A stretch of DNA of 64,000 nt from Akanthomyces muscarius (taxonomy: Eukaryota; Ascomycota; Sordariomycetes; Hypocreales; Cordycipitaceae): positions 4,402,001 to 4,466,000 of the forward strand of contig NC_079243.1 in the NCBI RefSeq assembly GCF_028009165.1, written 5' to 3'. Positions 53,718 to 64,000 of this stretch are shown piece by piece. The notes beneath the pieces are model-generated. The model worked only from the letters and a program-made list of their open reading frames with translations. It ran no database searches and had not been told where the DNA came from. Position 1 is the first letter of the stretch, and each line of letters starts with the position of its first letter. A program made the position numbers and the translations under genes.

Positions 53718-54830
53718 ATGGCCGACACGTTGCCTGAATTTCCCACTGATGTCGCGACGGCGCCACTGCTTCGTCTATCACTGCTCAAGTTGGTAAAGCA
53801 TGACGCGGCAGAGATTGGCCGGTTCATAAATGCATGCTGCGACTTGGGCTTTTTTTACCTGCACCTCGATGGCCCGGGGGATGCCATCCAGGAACAATCC
53901 CAGCAAATGTTTAACATTGCCGAAGGTTTATTCGATTTGCCGCTGGGAGAGAAGAAGAAGTACGACTTTTCCGCTCACAAGACCTACTTCGGATACAAGC
54001 ATTTGGGAGGCTCTGTCGCGGACAGAACGGGCAGGCTTGATAGAAACGAGTTCTACAATGCAAGTCTTCGGACACGAAACTGGTACTTGCCAGAGCTAAC
54101 CCGCGGCCAGATCAGCAGAGACGATATATTCGGAACGACTAAGCCATGGCCTGCCCCGCAGGTGCTGGAGCAACACCGCCTTTTCTTGCAAGGATTCATA
54201 AAATCCGCGCAAGATATTGTTCATCTGCTTCTCGGGCTGCTCAACGAGTTTCTCCAGCTTCCAAAAGACACACTGTCTTCCATGCACAGAGTGAACGTGC
54301 CAAGTGGAGACCATGTTCGCATGATCAAAGCCCCGCCGCAGCCTGTAGATGACAAGCAGATTGCTCTCGGAGAACATACAGACTTTGGCAGCATCACGAT
54401 CCTCTTCAACCGTCTCGGCGGCTTGCAGATTCTGCCGCCCGGCGACGACGCGACCTGGACCTATGTCAAGCCTCTCCCAAATCATGCCATCATCAACATC
54501 GGAGATGCTCTCGTCAAGTTCACGAATGGGGTCTTGCGATCCAACATTCATCGCGTCGTCTCCCCACCGGGAGCGCAAGAGCAGCATCCACGGTACTCAG
54601 TCGTGTACTTTAGCCGGCCGGAGGATGATGTGCCGCTGAGGAGACTGCAGGGTAGTGCCGTGATCCCACCGCTCCAGGACGGCGCAGAAGAGGAAGTGGC
54701 CACTAGCAAGGAATGGATAATCCGCCGTGCGTTGGGGTCCCGGCCGCAGGTTGTGGGTGACGATGCGTATGACTGGAGTAAAAGCTCTGGGACAGAAGAC
54801 ATTTCACGAAGAACCGCCACTGTTTCGTAG
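53718..54830 (+). CDS. 2OG-Fe(II) oxygenase, isopenicillin-N-synthase-like
   Basis: Single exon, about 370 aa from the ATG at 53718 (MADTLPEFPTDVATAP); a short upstream extension has no ATG-context support. The N-terminal DIOX_N-like part (FINACCDLGFFYLHLDG) and the C-terminal double-stranded beta-helix are both present. Iron ligands are His220, Asp222 (HTDFGS) and His278 (NIHRVV); Arg292-x-Ser294 (RYS) binds 2-oxoglutarate. This is the plant-gibberellin-oxidase/IPNS-like superfamily as found in fungal secondary metabolism and detoxification. It would hydroxylate or desaturate a small molecule using O2 and 2-oxoglutarate in the cytosol; the substrate is unknown. No obvious pathway partners adjoin it. 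Confidence 0.92.
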   Translation: MADTLPEFPTDVATAPLLRLSLLKLVKHDAAEIGRFINACCDLGFFYLHLDGPGDAIQEQSQQMFNIAEGLFDLPLGEKKKYDFSAHKTYFGYKHLGGSVADRTGRLDRNEFYNASLRTRNWYLPELTRGQISRDDIFGTTKPWPAPQVLEQHRLFLQGFIKSAQDIVHLLLGLLNEFLQLPKDTLSSMHRVNVPSGDHVRMIKAPPQPVDDKQIALGEHTDFGSITILFNRLGGLQILPPGDDATWTYVKPLPNHAIINIGDALVKFTNGVLRSNIHRVVSPPGAQEQHPRYSVVYFSRPEDDVPLRRLQGSAVIPPLQDGAEEEVATSKEWIIRRALGSRPQVVGDDAYDWSKSSGTEDISRRTATVS

Positions 54831-55953
54831 AATATTTGAGTTTTTGTACTTGGATTAACTTTATCGATGGCCAGCTGCGTTGTATCACAGACCAACCTAC
54901 TTTGCATCATTATTGTGAAACCGTATATGGCGTCGCTTTTGTTGGCAGAGAATGCGCCAAGAGACAAAATTCACCTCGCCCATCAGCCGGAGAGATTACC
55001 GCATGCAACAACCGGCTAGACTCATCCCTCAACAAGCGAACACGAGTGCCAACGCCAGCCGCTGCTCGCGTATCTCGGTCACGTTCTGAGCGCGCAGTCA
55101 CTTCTCAGAATCGCACTTCTTTGATCGTTAGAGCAAAGTGGATCCGCCAGGGAACACACACTACCTAGTTGATAGAGTGGCACACTTTAAATGCTATTTT
55201 ATTACTCGAAGGATTCTTGGGCTATACGTGTGTGTCCGATCCACGGGGACGGCACTTGGAATAAGCTTATAGTTTTTGTATGGAGTTCTCTCGGAGTAGA
55301 ATTTAAGCTCGACCAGCTATGAGCGAATGTTATTGAGCAATAAAAGGAATCACAGCCTTGGATTAATCCGTTACTTTACCGTCTTCCCCTGCCGGAGCTT
55401 TGTCCGTCGGGCAGTCATCTCGGTGCCTGACTACCCTAGAGCAAACGAACCGAAAGTTCCCCGCGCTTTGTCGGCCAATTGCTATGTGCCGCGCCTGTAA
55501 ATAAGCTTTGATCTGTGGTGCTCAATAAGCGTGAGGACTAGATAAAAGTGAATATGTGTTGTTTTTCTGTGGTTGTTGATACTTTCATCACCGTGGCAGC
55601 GCAACGGCCGCGGTCATCGACACATTCAGTAAAGTGATTGCAGCGATTTGAACTCGCGAAACACGAAATCAACGGAAGCGGCTTATCCCATCCTTTGTAT
55701 GTCCAGATATTACATGATCTACGATGTAATATCCAAAATAATCCGCAGTTTCCCATCACCATGATCGATTCCTCGACAGCCAGGGGAGGCGGCGAGCTCG
55801 CTGGCGGGGCAAACCAGCTAAAGAGCCAGCCAGACCCATTAAAAAGTCGTCACTTTCCAGCACCATGGCCTGACATTTTTTTTTCTTCAAGCTTTCGTCT
55901 CATTTACGAACCTTGCATTATTCAATTCTCCTCGTTCAAGCCTTCCTTTCAAG
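54831..55953. other. Intergenic region
   Basis: 1.1 kb upstream of the Tpa1/Ofd1 gene. No convincing frame or RNA gene. Confidence 0.5.
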
Positions 55954-58079
55954 ATGAAAAGAAAGGCGAGTGGCTCTGCCCAAGGAGCGGCCTCCCCCTC
56001 CAAGAGAGCCAAGGCTTGTAGGTGCCAATACCGCTTCTCGGGCGCAAAGCTTTCCATGCGCCGACACACCGAGCGAGACGTATTCTAACAAGACGCCATT
56101 CAGCATTGAGCTCCCAAGAAGCACAGAAGCGATTCCGCGACGGCCTATTGGACCGAAAGAACCTCGACGCCTACCAGACCGAGTACGCAGAATCCTCGCC
56201 CTACAAGCACGCAGTCATCCACGAGCTAGTCAACGACAAGCTGCTGCGCTCCGTCCGCGAGGAAGTCCAGGCCAATGTGCACTTTACGCCCAAGGAGACG
56301 GACATCTACAAGATCCACCAGTCAGGCGATCTTGCCAACCTCGACGGCCTCGACGACGAGTCCCTCTCCAAGCTCCCTTCGCTGCTGGCGCTCCGCGATG
56401 CCATCTACTCCGAGTCTTTCCGCAGCTACGTCGCAGGCATCACCGGCTGCGGCCCCCTCAGCGGTCGCAAGACCGACATGGCCATCAACGTCTACACGCC
56501 AGGCTGCTACCTCCTCTGCCACGACGATGTCATTGGCAGTCGCCGCGTCAGCTACATCCTGTACCTAACGGACCCGGACACGCCGTGGCAGGCCGAATGG
56601 GGCGGCGCGCTGCGCCTGTTCCCCGTACAAGAGAAGGAGGGTGACGACGGCGTCGTCGCCAAGACGCCGCTCCCGGACGTGGTCAAGAGCATCCCGCCCG
56701 CGTGGAATCAGCTCAGCTTCTTCGCCGTCCAGCCCGGTGAGAGCTTCCATGACGTCGAGGAGGTGTATCATGCGGAGACCAAGGAGCAGCTAGAGAAGAA
56801 CGGCGGTCGCGTGCGCATGGCCATCAGCGGCTGGTTCCACATTCCCCAGCCTGGCGAGGAAGGCTTCGTTCAGGGTGAAGAGGAGAAGAACGCCAAGAAC
56901 AGCAGTCTGATGCAGCTGCAGGGCAACCCGGCTCAGTACGATGCGCCCGAGGCCCGCGTTGTGCCAGTCACACAGACGGAGAAAACCAAGGCTGAGACCG
57001 AGGGCGAGGAAGAGGATGAGTTCGACGAGGCCGATCTCACATTTTTGCTCCAGTACATCTCTCCTACCTACCTCACTCCTGACACGCTCGGCCAAGTTTC
57101 CGAGTTCTTTCTCGAGCGCTCCATCATCACCCTGGACAACTTTCTCTCCAAAAAGTTCGCGGAGCGTCTGCGCAAGTATGTTGAGGATCAGGAGGCCAAG
57201 AGCCTTCCCGCGGAGAGCAGCGCCATTGAAAAGACGACGCCCTGGAAGGTGGCCCGCCCGCCGCACAAGCATCGCTACCTATACCAGCAGCCCAACCTGC
57301 CCGATGAGCTGCGCACCTCCCAGGATGAGTCGCCCATCACGGAGCTCCTTGACCACGTGTTCCCTAGCCGCGCGTTTCGCAATTGGCTCGCGGTGGCTGC
57401 GCACGGCCTCGTCCAAAACCACGACATCATGGCGCGCCGCTTCCGCCGAGGACACGACTACACGCTGGCGACGAACCATGAGGGTGCCGCCCGTCTGGAG
57501 ATGAACCTGTCCATTACGCCAAGTGCTGGCTGGGGCGAGGAAGAGAGTAAGGAGACGGAGGAAGAGGAAGAGGAGCAGGAGCAGGCAGAGGAAGAAGCTC
57601 CCAAGCCGAAAGACAAGGGCAAGGGCAAAGCCAAGGCGGCGCCAGAAACCAACGGCAAAGGCAAGGCCAAGGCCACAGAGGGAGGCAGCGCCGAGGAAGC
57701 CGCGGAAGACATTGAGGATGTCGGTGGCCAGGAAGTGTACATGGCTGACGACGACGACGACCAAGAAGATGCCGCCGTCTACAAGGCCAGCAGCGACGAG
57801 GACAACATCCTCTTCCACCAAAACGCCTCGTGGAACAAGCTGACCCTGGTGATGCGCGACAGCGGCACGCTCAAATTCACCAAGTACGTCAGCCGCAATG
57901 CGCCAGGCGACCGCTGGGACATCTGGGGTCTCTTTGACATTGAGGACCAAGGGAGCGACGACGACGATGGTGACGAGGAGGAGGCGGGCCCGTCCAACGG
58001 TGAAGTGGCGCTGGGCGAGTCGGATCTTGACGAGACATTCAACGGATTTTCAGACTCGGGGGAAGACGAATCCGACTGA
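55954..58079 (+). CDS. ofd1: Prolyl 3,4-dihydroxylase Tpa1/Ofd1-like
   Basis: Two exons, 55954-56017 and 56104-58079, about 679 aa. The first exon encodes a basic N-terminus (MKRKASGSAQ, then KRAKA), a probable nuclear localisation signal, and joins by an 86-nt phase-1 intron (GTAGGT, branch TTCTAAC, CATTCAG) to LSSQEAQKRFRDGLLD. Catalytic domain: His161-x-Asp163 (CHDDVIGSRRVSYILYL), distal His237 (SFHDVEEV), and Arg259 in VRMAISGWFH for 2-oxoglutarate. EWGGALRLFP is typical of the OGFOD1/Tpa1/Ofd1 group. The second, catalytically silent domain begins near 340 and is interrupted at about 500-590 by an acidic then Lys/Ala-rich low-complexity insert. Known role of the family: hydroxylation of a proline in ribosomal protein uS12, translation fidelity, and oxygen sensing through SREBP turnover in yeasts. 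The C-terminus is acidic. Confidence 0.92.
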
Positions 58080-58506
58080 AAAGGATGCATTTCTTGTCTG
58101 TAAGATCTTTGTTGAACCGTCGTCATTGGGACGGAAAACAAAATTTGATGAAGCATTAAAAGTTGGCTCCAGATAGGTACAGCATGCTGTTTGAAAGCGA
58201 TCCGAGTGGCGGTAAAACAGGATAGGAGGAAGAATGAACTATAATGATTTCTAGCTCAATAACATGAATGATCTAGGCTGCAAGAGTCGGCCATGTAAAC
58301 AGACGAGCTCCGGGCGGGCGTCTTCGGGGTTAATGATAACAAGCCCCGCCAAGAGAAGCTCCCCGCCATTTGGAGAAGCCTGCCTTCCTGGTGATGAGGG
58401 GCAGAGGCAAACCTTTTTAACCTTTTCCTTCCCCCAACAGTTACAAAGCACCAGAATAAAATAAAATACGAATATACATATATACATATATACATATGCA
58501 CAAAGA
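58080..58506. other. Intergenic with TA-rich microsatellite
   Basis: 427 bp. At about 58469-58497 there are three near-identical TATACA/TACATA units just before the next start codon. No gene. Confidence 0.5.
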
Positions 58507-59031
58507 ATGAGCTTTTCCATCTCCTCCCACCTATCGCCGACGCCTAGCGACCGCGACGCCGTCGTCGACGCCATTGCGCGGTGCGTCTGCGGCCTCGACA
58601 CGGCCGACCGCGCGCTCTTCCAGTCGGCCTTTACCGCCGACGCCGTCTTCGACCTCAACGGCGCGCTGCTGCGGGGCATGGACGAGATCATGACGCAGTG
58701 CTTTGACATTGTCTCCAAGCTGGACACGACGCACATGACGAGCAACGTGCGGACGACGTTTGCGGCCGACGGGCGGTCGGCGACGACGACGGCGACGGGC
58801 GTGGCGTATCATTACCGCGCGGGCGCGGGGCTGGCCATGGAGAACGGCGGGCACACGGAGCGGCTGGTGGTGGGGAGCCTGTACTCGATTGACCTCGTCA
58901 AGGCCGAGGACGAGGGAGAGGCGGCGCTGTGGAAGGCCAAGACGTGGAGGCTCAAGAGCGTCTGGACGCAGGGTGACTGGGCCGTCATGGGCGCGTTGCC
59001 GGGGGATAGAGGGACGGAGGCTGCAAAGTGA
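58507..59031 (+). CDS. SnoaL-like (NTF2-fold) protein
   Basis: Single exon, 174 aa. The sequence follows the SnoaL_4-like pattern: an N-terminal helix DRDAVVDAIARCVCGLDTADRALF, then FTADAVFDLNG, a middle segment with THMTSNVRTTF, the strand VVGSLYSIDLV and the terminal strands TWRLKSVWTQGDW. Proteins of this fold form a cone-shaped pocket and act as small-molecule isomerases/cyclases/dehydratases or simply bind ligands; His/Asp positions in the pocket (DTTHMTSN) fit the group. No signal peptide, so cytosolic. Function is unknown beyond the fold. Confidence 0.85.
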   Translation: MSFSISSHLSPTPSDRDAVVDAIARCVCGLDTADRALFQSAFTADAVFDLNGALLRGMDEIMTQCFDIVSKLDTTHMTSNVRTTFAADGRSATTTATGVAYHYRAGAGLAMENGGHTERLVVGSLYSIDLVKAEDEGEAALWKAKTWRLKSVWTQGDWAVMGALPGDRGTEAAK

Positions 59032-59585
59032 TGTGTGAGAGCAGAGTGATCAGACAGTAGATGGGCGTTGAAGTAAGCGAGTTAGAGCTATATGCATTTG
59101 TTTGCTGGCAGCATGTGCATTTTGTTACGGTGGCAGCTAGTAGAGAAGCGAGTACGCGGCTGTCGTCTGGAGCGGAACAGACGGAACGGCGACTAGACGG
59201 AATTTATGCCTCAATGCAACTGAAGCAAGTTTCGTTTTCAATTCTCAGAATTAAATACGGATTTTCAAGCCCAGACCGTGCTGGGGTGCTGCAGTTATCT
59301 CGGCGCATTTGACTTTCACGGAGCCCACGTGATGGAACGGGCACGACTTGGGCTGAGCGCATCGCGTCACTGGGCGTTGGCTTTTCCACACCACGGAATA
59401 ATCTACCGTCGCCGTGTAACCGAGCATCACCACAGATAATCTGCAACGAGGGAAAAAAGCTGCAGTCTCTCATGCGGTTCGAGTTTTGAAAGAGACCGTG
59501 GTCCTTTGGCATCCAACCCCTACCGCCGAGCTAGTATGCTGGGGATTGGCCAGTGACGCCGTTGCGACAAGCCACCAGCGAAACC
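59032..59585. other. Intergenic region
   Basis: 554 bp between the SnoaL-like and DUF202 genes; no gene or repeat recognised. Confidence 0.5.
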
Positions 59586-60120
59586 ATGTGGGAGGTACGC
59601 CATCGGAGTACAGCTGCATTATTACGCTTGAGCCTTAAGCTAACATGGTGACAGGCACATCCAGAGGAGCAATTCCACCTGCGTATGCATCGCGCGCAAT
59701 CAGTTGTTCTCACCAATGCCGAGTAAGTAGCTTCATCGACCATAAAGACTGAGCACGAAGGCAGCTGGCTGACCTACGACTAGGCTAGTCGAGGTTCGTG
59801 CTGCGCAACGCACATTCGAAGGCGCGTATATGCGAACTGCGCTGGGCCAATTCTCGTTTTCCCTCGTGATTCTCAAGATTTTTACGGACGAGTTTTATCC
59901 GATCGGTGCGCTGTTTGCCGTCTACGGCACTGCGATTCTGCTGGTGGCCGTGTATCGACGGTACGAGGGTCAGCGCCAGTTCTTCACCAAGGAGTCTGCG
60001 GACGGTCTGTTGACGCGCAAGTTTCGGACGTCGGGCGATACTGTGACGCTATTGACAATTCTCAGCTTGCTGGCATATGCAACTTTGCTTGTACTGACTA
60101 TGCGGTTGACCAGGGAGTAG
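59586..60120 (+). CDS. Small DUF202 membrane protein
   Basis: Three exons, 59586-59594, 59655-59722 and 59784-60120, 137 aa. The first coding exon is only nine bases (MWE). Introns are 60 nt (GTACGC...GACAG, phase 0) and 61 nt (GTAAGT...GACTAG, phase 2). The joined protein reads MWEAHPEEQFHLRMHRAQ, then LVEVRAAQRTFEGAYMRTAL, the DUF202 start in which an Arg-rich helix precedes the first membrane span. Three hydrophobic segments follow (about 53-70, 72-90 and 115-133). DUF202/YidH-like proteins are small integral membrane proteins of unknown function; one branch sits in the vacuolar Vtc complex, but the acidic/basic features needed for that assignment are not evident. A start at the internal Met in exon 2 is a possible alternative. 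Confidence 0.82.
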
Positions 60121-62315
60121 CAATAGTTTTGCCTGTCGATACATATGTAGTTGGCATGAATTATGTTGCGCAGTGCATATCAATGCCTGGCTCTGGTTAC
60201 CTGACACATTTCCAGGTGGCCAAGCCCCAATGCAAGGGCCTCCCACCATTAAGAAGGAACAAGCTTCTAGATCTGACAGCCTTGATCGCGCGGTCTCAAT
60301 TTGGTCGCCATACATCTGCTTCGGGAGAGAGTGGACAGCCGCGAACACTGCCACGCTGCAGGGGGGAACAGAAAAAATGCCTTGGAGGCCTGGTCAGGCA
60401 AGGTTGCAGCCGGGAATTGGGGTATGAGTGTGGTTCAGATAGAGTGGGCGTATGAGCCGATGGAAGCAACGCAAGGCACACTTGGCTGGTCCTGCGACGT
60501 AGAACCAAGCCATTCCCGCGGCATTTCGAGGCAGAGACACTGGCACCTGGGCGTGCATTGGGGCAACCCACGAGGCGTTCTCTGGCCGAAGCTAAGGCGT
60601 ACTTGCGCCATCCAGCCCCACGGCCGGGCTGTTAGTGCTGGAACCAGTGAGACCGACGGGCGGAGGCGAGGCTGATGGTGGATTGGTGGCAGTGGAGGTG
60701 TCGGGCGGATGGTATGACGGCATGTAACAGTTTTTTTTTATTTTTAAAATTTCAAGGTTGGAGCTAGAGTTTGCACGCGGTGCTGCCAATTCGTTAGCAG
60801 GTGAATTGTGGTGCGAGGGGCCAGGGACAGACCAGCCTTATGGAGGGCGCCAAGGATTAACGGCGGGTAGAAGGGCGGGCAGTTTCAGGGCCGTTGGTTG
60901 TGGCCACGCGCGGAGGAGAGAGGGACAGTGAGTTGCTCGATGGCATGGCATGCATCAATGTAAATGTCGCGAGGCTTGTTTCAAGAGGTTTATTCGAGGT
61001 ATTGGGCAGGTAGCAAACAGAGGCTTGGCTCAGCAGAGGTAAGGTCCGGCGACAGTGACGGGCCGGCAGCAGTGACGGACGGACCGTCGAGGCCTACAGT
61101 GGGCCTTGAGGACCAACCACCGCACGATTGGAAAAAACTGTTACTTTATTAGGTACGGTACCCAGCCATGGCTCGGAGTTAATAACAGAGTCATATCATA
61201 CGCCAACAACTACGGAGCCGCAGAGACGACCTAGTAAATGGGCTTTCAGCTGCGGATTCTCATGGACAGGCCATCCTGGGCCGGTCCCAATCAGGCAGTC
61301 GCGTTGGGGTGCATCCGCCCGCACTTGGCTGCAGGCTGTCTGCCCGCTCGTTCAGCTCCAGCTCCAACTCCACGAGGCACTCCGTTGCGACCACTGAGCT
61401 GCCAGCACGACGGCCTTTTTGTCACCATTTTTGGCCAGCCAGGCTCACAATCTCCACCACCCAAAAACCACACTCTCGTCTCTCACCATCCCCCATTCGC
61501 CTCGCCGCCGCCGCCGCTCTGCTCTACTGGTACTCTCTGATCGCTCTGCTCCATCCTGCCTTTCCGCGTTGGGCTCTCCAGGCATACTTGCTCTCCGTCG
61601 CCGTCATTCATCTCGGTAATCACCGCTCCAACCCGCTCGCCATCACTCATTACCAGTAGAGTCATTACCACCAACCTCTAGCGCTTGCTACCTATCCTCG
61701 TCCAGCCTCTCGACCCCCCAAATATCATCTTCCGACAGCTCGTCGCCGCCCCCAGCAGCCGTACCCTACGACTGAGCTAAGGTAGCTGCTAACGTTACCG
61801 CTCACACTCGCGCGCTCTACGTGTCTAGTTACCAGTGCTCGCCGTCTCGTCTTTTCGAGCTAGCAGGGGTTACATTCTAAGCGCTTCTTCTGCCCAGCTC
61901 CCCCAAAGATACCTGCTGCCAGGCACCTAACCAACTGCCCTACCCACCCTCTCCTCTGCGCCGTCTCCATCTCCATCAGCCCTCTCCGCCCGGCGCATGC
62001 GCACTGCAGCCCATTCTCTCTCCCTCTGCGTCGCCTTCGCCTTTCTCCTCTCACCTCTTCATCGTCTCTTTCTCTGACCGACCGATCCGTTCCTTGAATC
62101 CCCTGTCAGACTGGGGCCCCTCGCTTGCATTTGGGCTTATTCACCACGCCACCCACCACACGCTACCGACACGGCCGGCTCGTGCGAACATGCGCCCAGA
62201 GAGCTCTGTTTAATCACACTCGCGCATCGCACCAGCTACATAGGCCTCCCGCGACTCTTCTGCTTTTCTTGTTGTCTATATACCCGGCGCGGCCCGGCCA
62301 TCACCCCCGCCCGCC
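60121..62315. other. 2.2-kb intergenic region and leader
   Basis: No convincing gene. From about 61.4 kb the plus strand becomes strongly pyrimidine-rich up to the start at 62316, as in long 5' untranslated leaders of fungal signalling genes. Short frames here lack family features. Confidence 0.45.
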
Positions 62316-64000
62316 ATGGCTTCCGCATTTACCTTGTCGCAAAGCGATCTCCACGACTCGCTTCAAGACACTGACCTCGAACCCCGCAACTCCTCGTCCT
62401 ACCCGAACCAATCTCTCAACCACCAATTCTCTGCTGCCGACGACGTCACGCCAGGCTTGTCGCGCATCAACAGTGAATCACTCTCTCCCTCCATTGTCCA
62501 CCTCGATACCCCCGACGCCTCTCACTCCACACCCGGCCACTACCAAGCCAGCGACTACAGTGACCTCGACGCTGACGAGGACCCTTTCTTCGGCGTCGAC
62601 TTTACAAACCCGCACGCCGGTGGCCCTAGTTTCTTAACAGAGGCTGGCATATGGGAGCAGTCCGTCCTCCCGACTGAGTCTTCTGCCGAAATACAATCAG
62701 ATGACAGTTACGCCGTCTCCTATCCATTAACTCCTGAGCACTCCTCCTCTCTTAATATAGCTTCACCTGCTGCCAACGTCGCTGCCAACCCGCCCGCCTC
62801 TGTGTCGCCACGGGAGCTTCAACGAAACTTCAAGGGCGCCACGCTCTCCAGTGAATCTTCTCAACTGACACCAGCCCCGACAGGCAGCGGGCGTTCCAGT
62901 GAGGACGGCCTTGTTCCTGTCCCGGTGCCCATGCCTGTACAGAGCCCCAGAGTCACAGTCTCAAACTGGGACAACGATAATGGCCTGGCTCCAGTGCCCT
63001 CTATAGAGCGCACCTTTGATGACAATAGCACAGTTCGGGGAGTCCATTCCGTGGGCGAGCTGATATCCATCAGTCGCCCGGGAACACCAAACACAGCTAG
63101 GCGAGATTCTCTGGGCCGATGGGAGCCAGATTCGAGAACTGGCCACTCGGGCATCGACCCCAGGAACAGATCTTCCGAGGAGGTTACCAGCATCAACGAC
63201 TTGGCTTCGCAAAGTGCTCGCAAGGAGCGCAACCAGGAGGTCGGACGCTGGCTGCAGGACGACCTGCATGACATCACAGCGCCAACGGAAAAGACTTCGG
63301 AAGAGATACAGGCTCTCAATCAGCCGCGCGATGATGACGATGGTATTCCTCTGGGAAATAACACCGAAAATAGGCATGTTGAGGGTCAAATTTACATTGA
63401 CCCTACTGGCGGTCCTTTGAACGACAACGACTTCAAAATAATCCATTCCGCGAATCACTGGGAGCCTGCGCCCGTATCACATCCAATCATCTCTGGGGAG
63501 CAGGGTCGCTTCCAACCGGAATCGTCACAAGCTGCTATCGAACGATTCGAACGGCTGTACCGTGACACTGACTCTGTGCTTTCCCGCTCTGCCACCTGGG
63601 GAACCCGTCGTCGCAGTTTTCCCAGTGTGATTGATGCGGAAGGCGTCATCAGTGGAAACTTTCTCAAGAAGCTCTCCATCAGCAAGGCAGAGCCTAAGAA
63701 GACTGGCAAGCCTACTGGCTTCCTGGCCGAGCTTCGCGGCCTTGTTCGACGAACAAGCAGCTCCTCCATGCGCAAGAGATCGAGAAGCCGCTCCAAGAGT
63801 GCTCAGGGCGATGACTTATACCGACAAGACAGCCAGCAGTCAGACGAGCGCAGAGACAGCTCCCCTCATCTATCCCCGACCTCGCGAACATCTAGCTGGG
63901 GAAAGCAGCCCACACCTAGCATCAACTCAGTCTTCGCCACAATGGCAACGCCCCTAGCTTCTGTCGGATCGACACATGCTCGAAGCGGTTCAATTAGCGG
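62316..64000 (+). CDS. Serine-rich protein of unknown function (5' part)
   Basis: A frame opens at the ATG at 62316 (context CGCCATGG) and stays open to the last base of the window, 561 codons without a stop, so the gene is partial. The protein is hydrophilic and largely disordered: Ser/Thr/Pro/Asp-rich N-terminus (MASAFTLSQSDLHDSLQDTD), then short ordered-looking blocks: EVGRWLQDDLHDITAP, VEGQIYIDPTGGPL, DFKIIHSANHWEPAP and SQAAIERFERLYRDTDSVLSRSATW. Next comes a strongly basic segment (LRGLVRRTSSSSMRKRSRSRSKS). The last blocks look conserved and could dock a partner or a membrane. I do not recognise the family; the catalytic or folded part, if any, is beyond the window. No introns are needed so far. 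Confidence 0.75.
   Translation, partial: MASAFTLSQSDLHDSLQDTDLEPRNSSSYPNQSLNHQFSAADDVTPGLSRINSESLSPSIVHLDTPDASHSTPGHYQASDYSDLDADEDPFFGVDFTNPHAGGPSFLTEAGIWEQSVLPTESSAEIQSDDSYAVSYPLTPEHSSSLNIASPAANVAANPPASVSPRELQRNFKGATLSSESSQLTPAPTGSGRSSEDGLVPVPVPMPVQSPRVTVSNWDNDNGLAPVPSIERTFDDNSTVRGVHSVGELISISRPGTPNTARRDSLGRWEPDSRTGHSGIDPRNRSSEEVTSINDLASQSARKERNQEVGRWLQDDLHDITAPTEKTSEEIQALNQPRDDDDGIPLGNNTENRHVEGQIYIDPTGGPLNDNDFKIIHSANHWEPAPVSHPIISGEQGRFQPESSQAAIERFERLYRDTDSVLSRSATWGTRRRSFPSVIDAEGVISGNFLKKLSISKAEPKKTGKPTGFLAELRGLVRRTSSSSMRKRSRSRSKSAQGDDLYRQDSQQSDERRDSSPHLSPTSRTSSWGKQPTPSINSVFATMATPLASVGSTHARSGSIS

Noticed and set aside
59461..59490. GGTTCGA word resembling a tRNA B box
   Set aside because: No A box at the right distance and no cloverleaf can be folded around it.
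1..64000. CRISPR arrays, operons, riboswitches and prokaryotic features
   Set aside because: None expected or seen: introns, fungal families and monocistronic layout show nuclear fungal DNA.

Overview
The window looks like nuclear DNA of a filamentous ascomycete, probably a Sordariomycete of the Hypocreales type. The grounds are short introns (about 42-91 nt) with GTRNGT-like donors and CTRAC-like branch points, long monocistronic genes on both strands, and fungus-specific families: Zn2Cys6 and DUF3425-bZIP regulators, CFEM-GPI, LysM effector, fungal NACHT-NLR relic, Tpa1/Ofd1 and the giant DUF6606/DUF3638/DUF3645 protein. Several decayed pieces carry CpA->TpA / TpG->TpA changes, the mark of repeat-induced point mutation (RIP). 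The exact species cannot be read from the sequence.

Layout. 0.7-7.1 kb: SAM methyltransferase (-), Zn2Cys6 regulator (+), secreted lipase-like hydrolase (+), ankyrin protein (+). 7.1-13.5 kb: gene desert with a RIP-marked 101-bp tandem duplication and a long pyrimidine-rich leader into a J-domain gene (13.5-15.1 kb). 16.1-16.6 kb: relic of a NACHT NLR; 1.2 kb beyond it an intact CHAT caspase-like protease (17.7-19.9 kb). 21.3-25 kb: CFEM-GPI protein, a divergent pair of cysteine-desulfurase-like PLP enzyme and DJ-1/PfpI protein. 25-30 kb: AT-rich island with transposon debris around a DUF7136 gene (possibly frameshifted) and a three-LysM effector. 29.9-37.3 kb: SDR, DUF3425 bZIP and EthA-like flavin monooxygenase form a small oxidoreductase locus, followed by a candidate solo LTR, a GNAT pseudogene and a stray copy of the monooxygenase 3' end. 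38.7-48.5 kb: a 9.8-kb gene for a ~3170-aa protein with helicase/SecA-like motifs. 48.9-60.1 kb: NPC2/ML lipid-transfer protein, tannase-family esterase, 2OG oxygenase, Tpa1/Ofd1 ribosomal prolyl hydroxylase, SnoaL-like protein, small DUF202 membrane protein. 62.3-64 kb: 5' part of a large serine-rich gene running off the end.

The most interesting elements are (i) the intact CHAT protease beside a RIP-killed NLR, which resembles a decayed fungal cell-death locus; (ii) the giant gene, in which I can assign SF2/SecA-like motifs I, II, III, V and VI and a hidden GC-AG intron; and (iii) the SDR-bZIP-monooxygenase locus, whose divergent promoter has a perfect bZIP-type inverted repeat next to a CCAAT box. 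Exon structures were inferred by eye from splice signals, frame and family resemblance; no database search was run.
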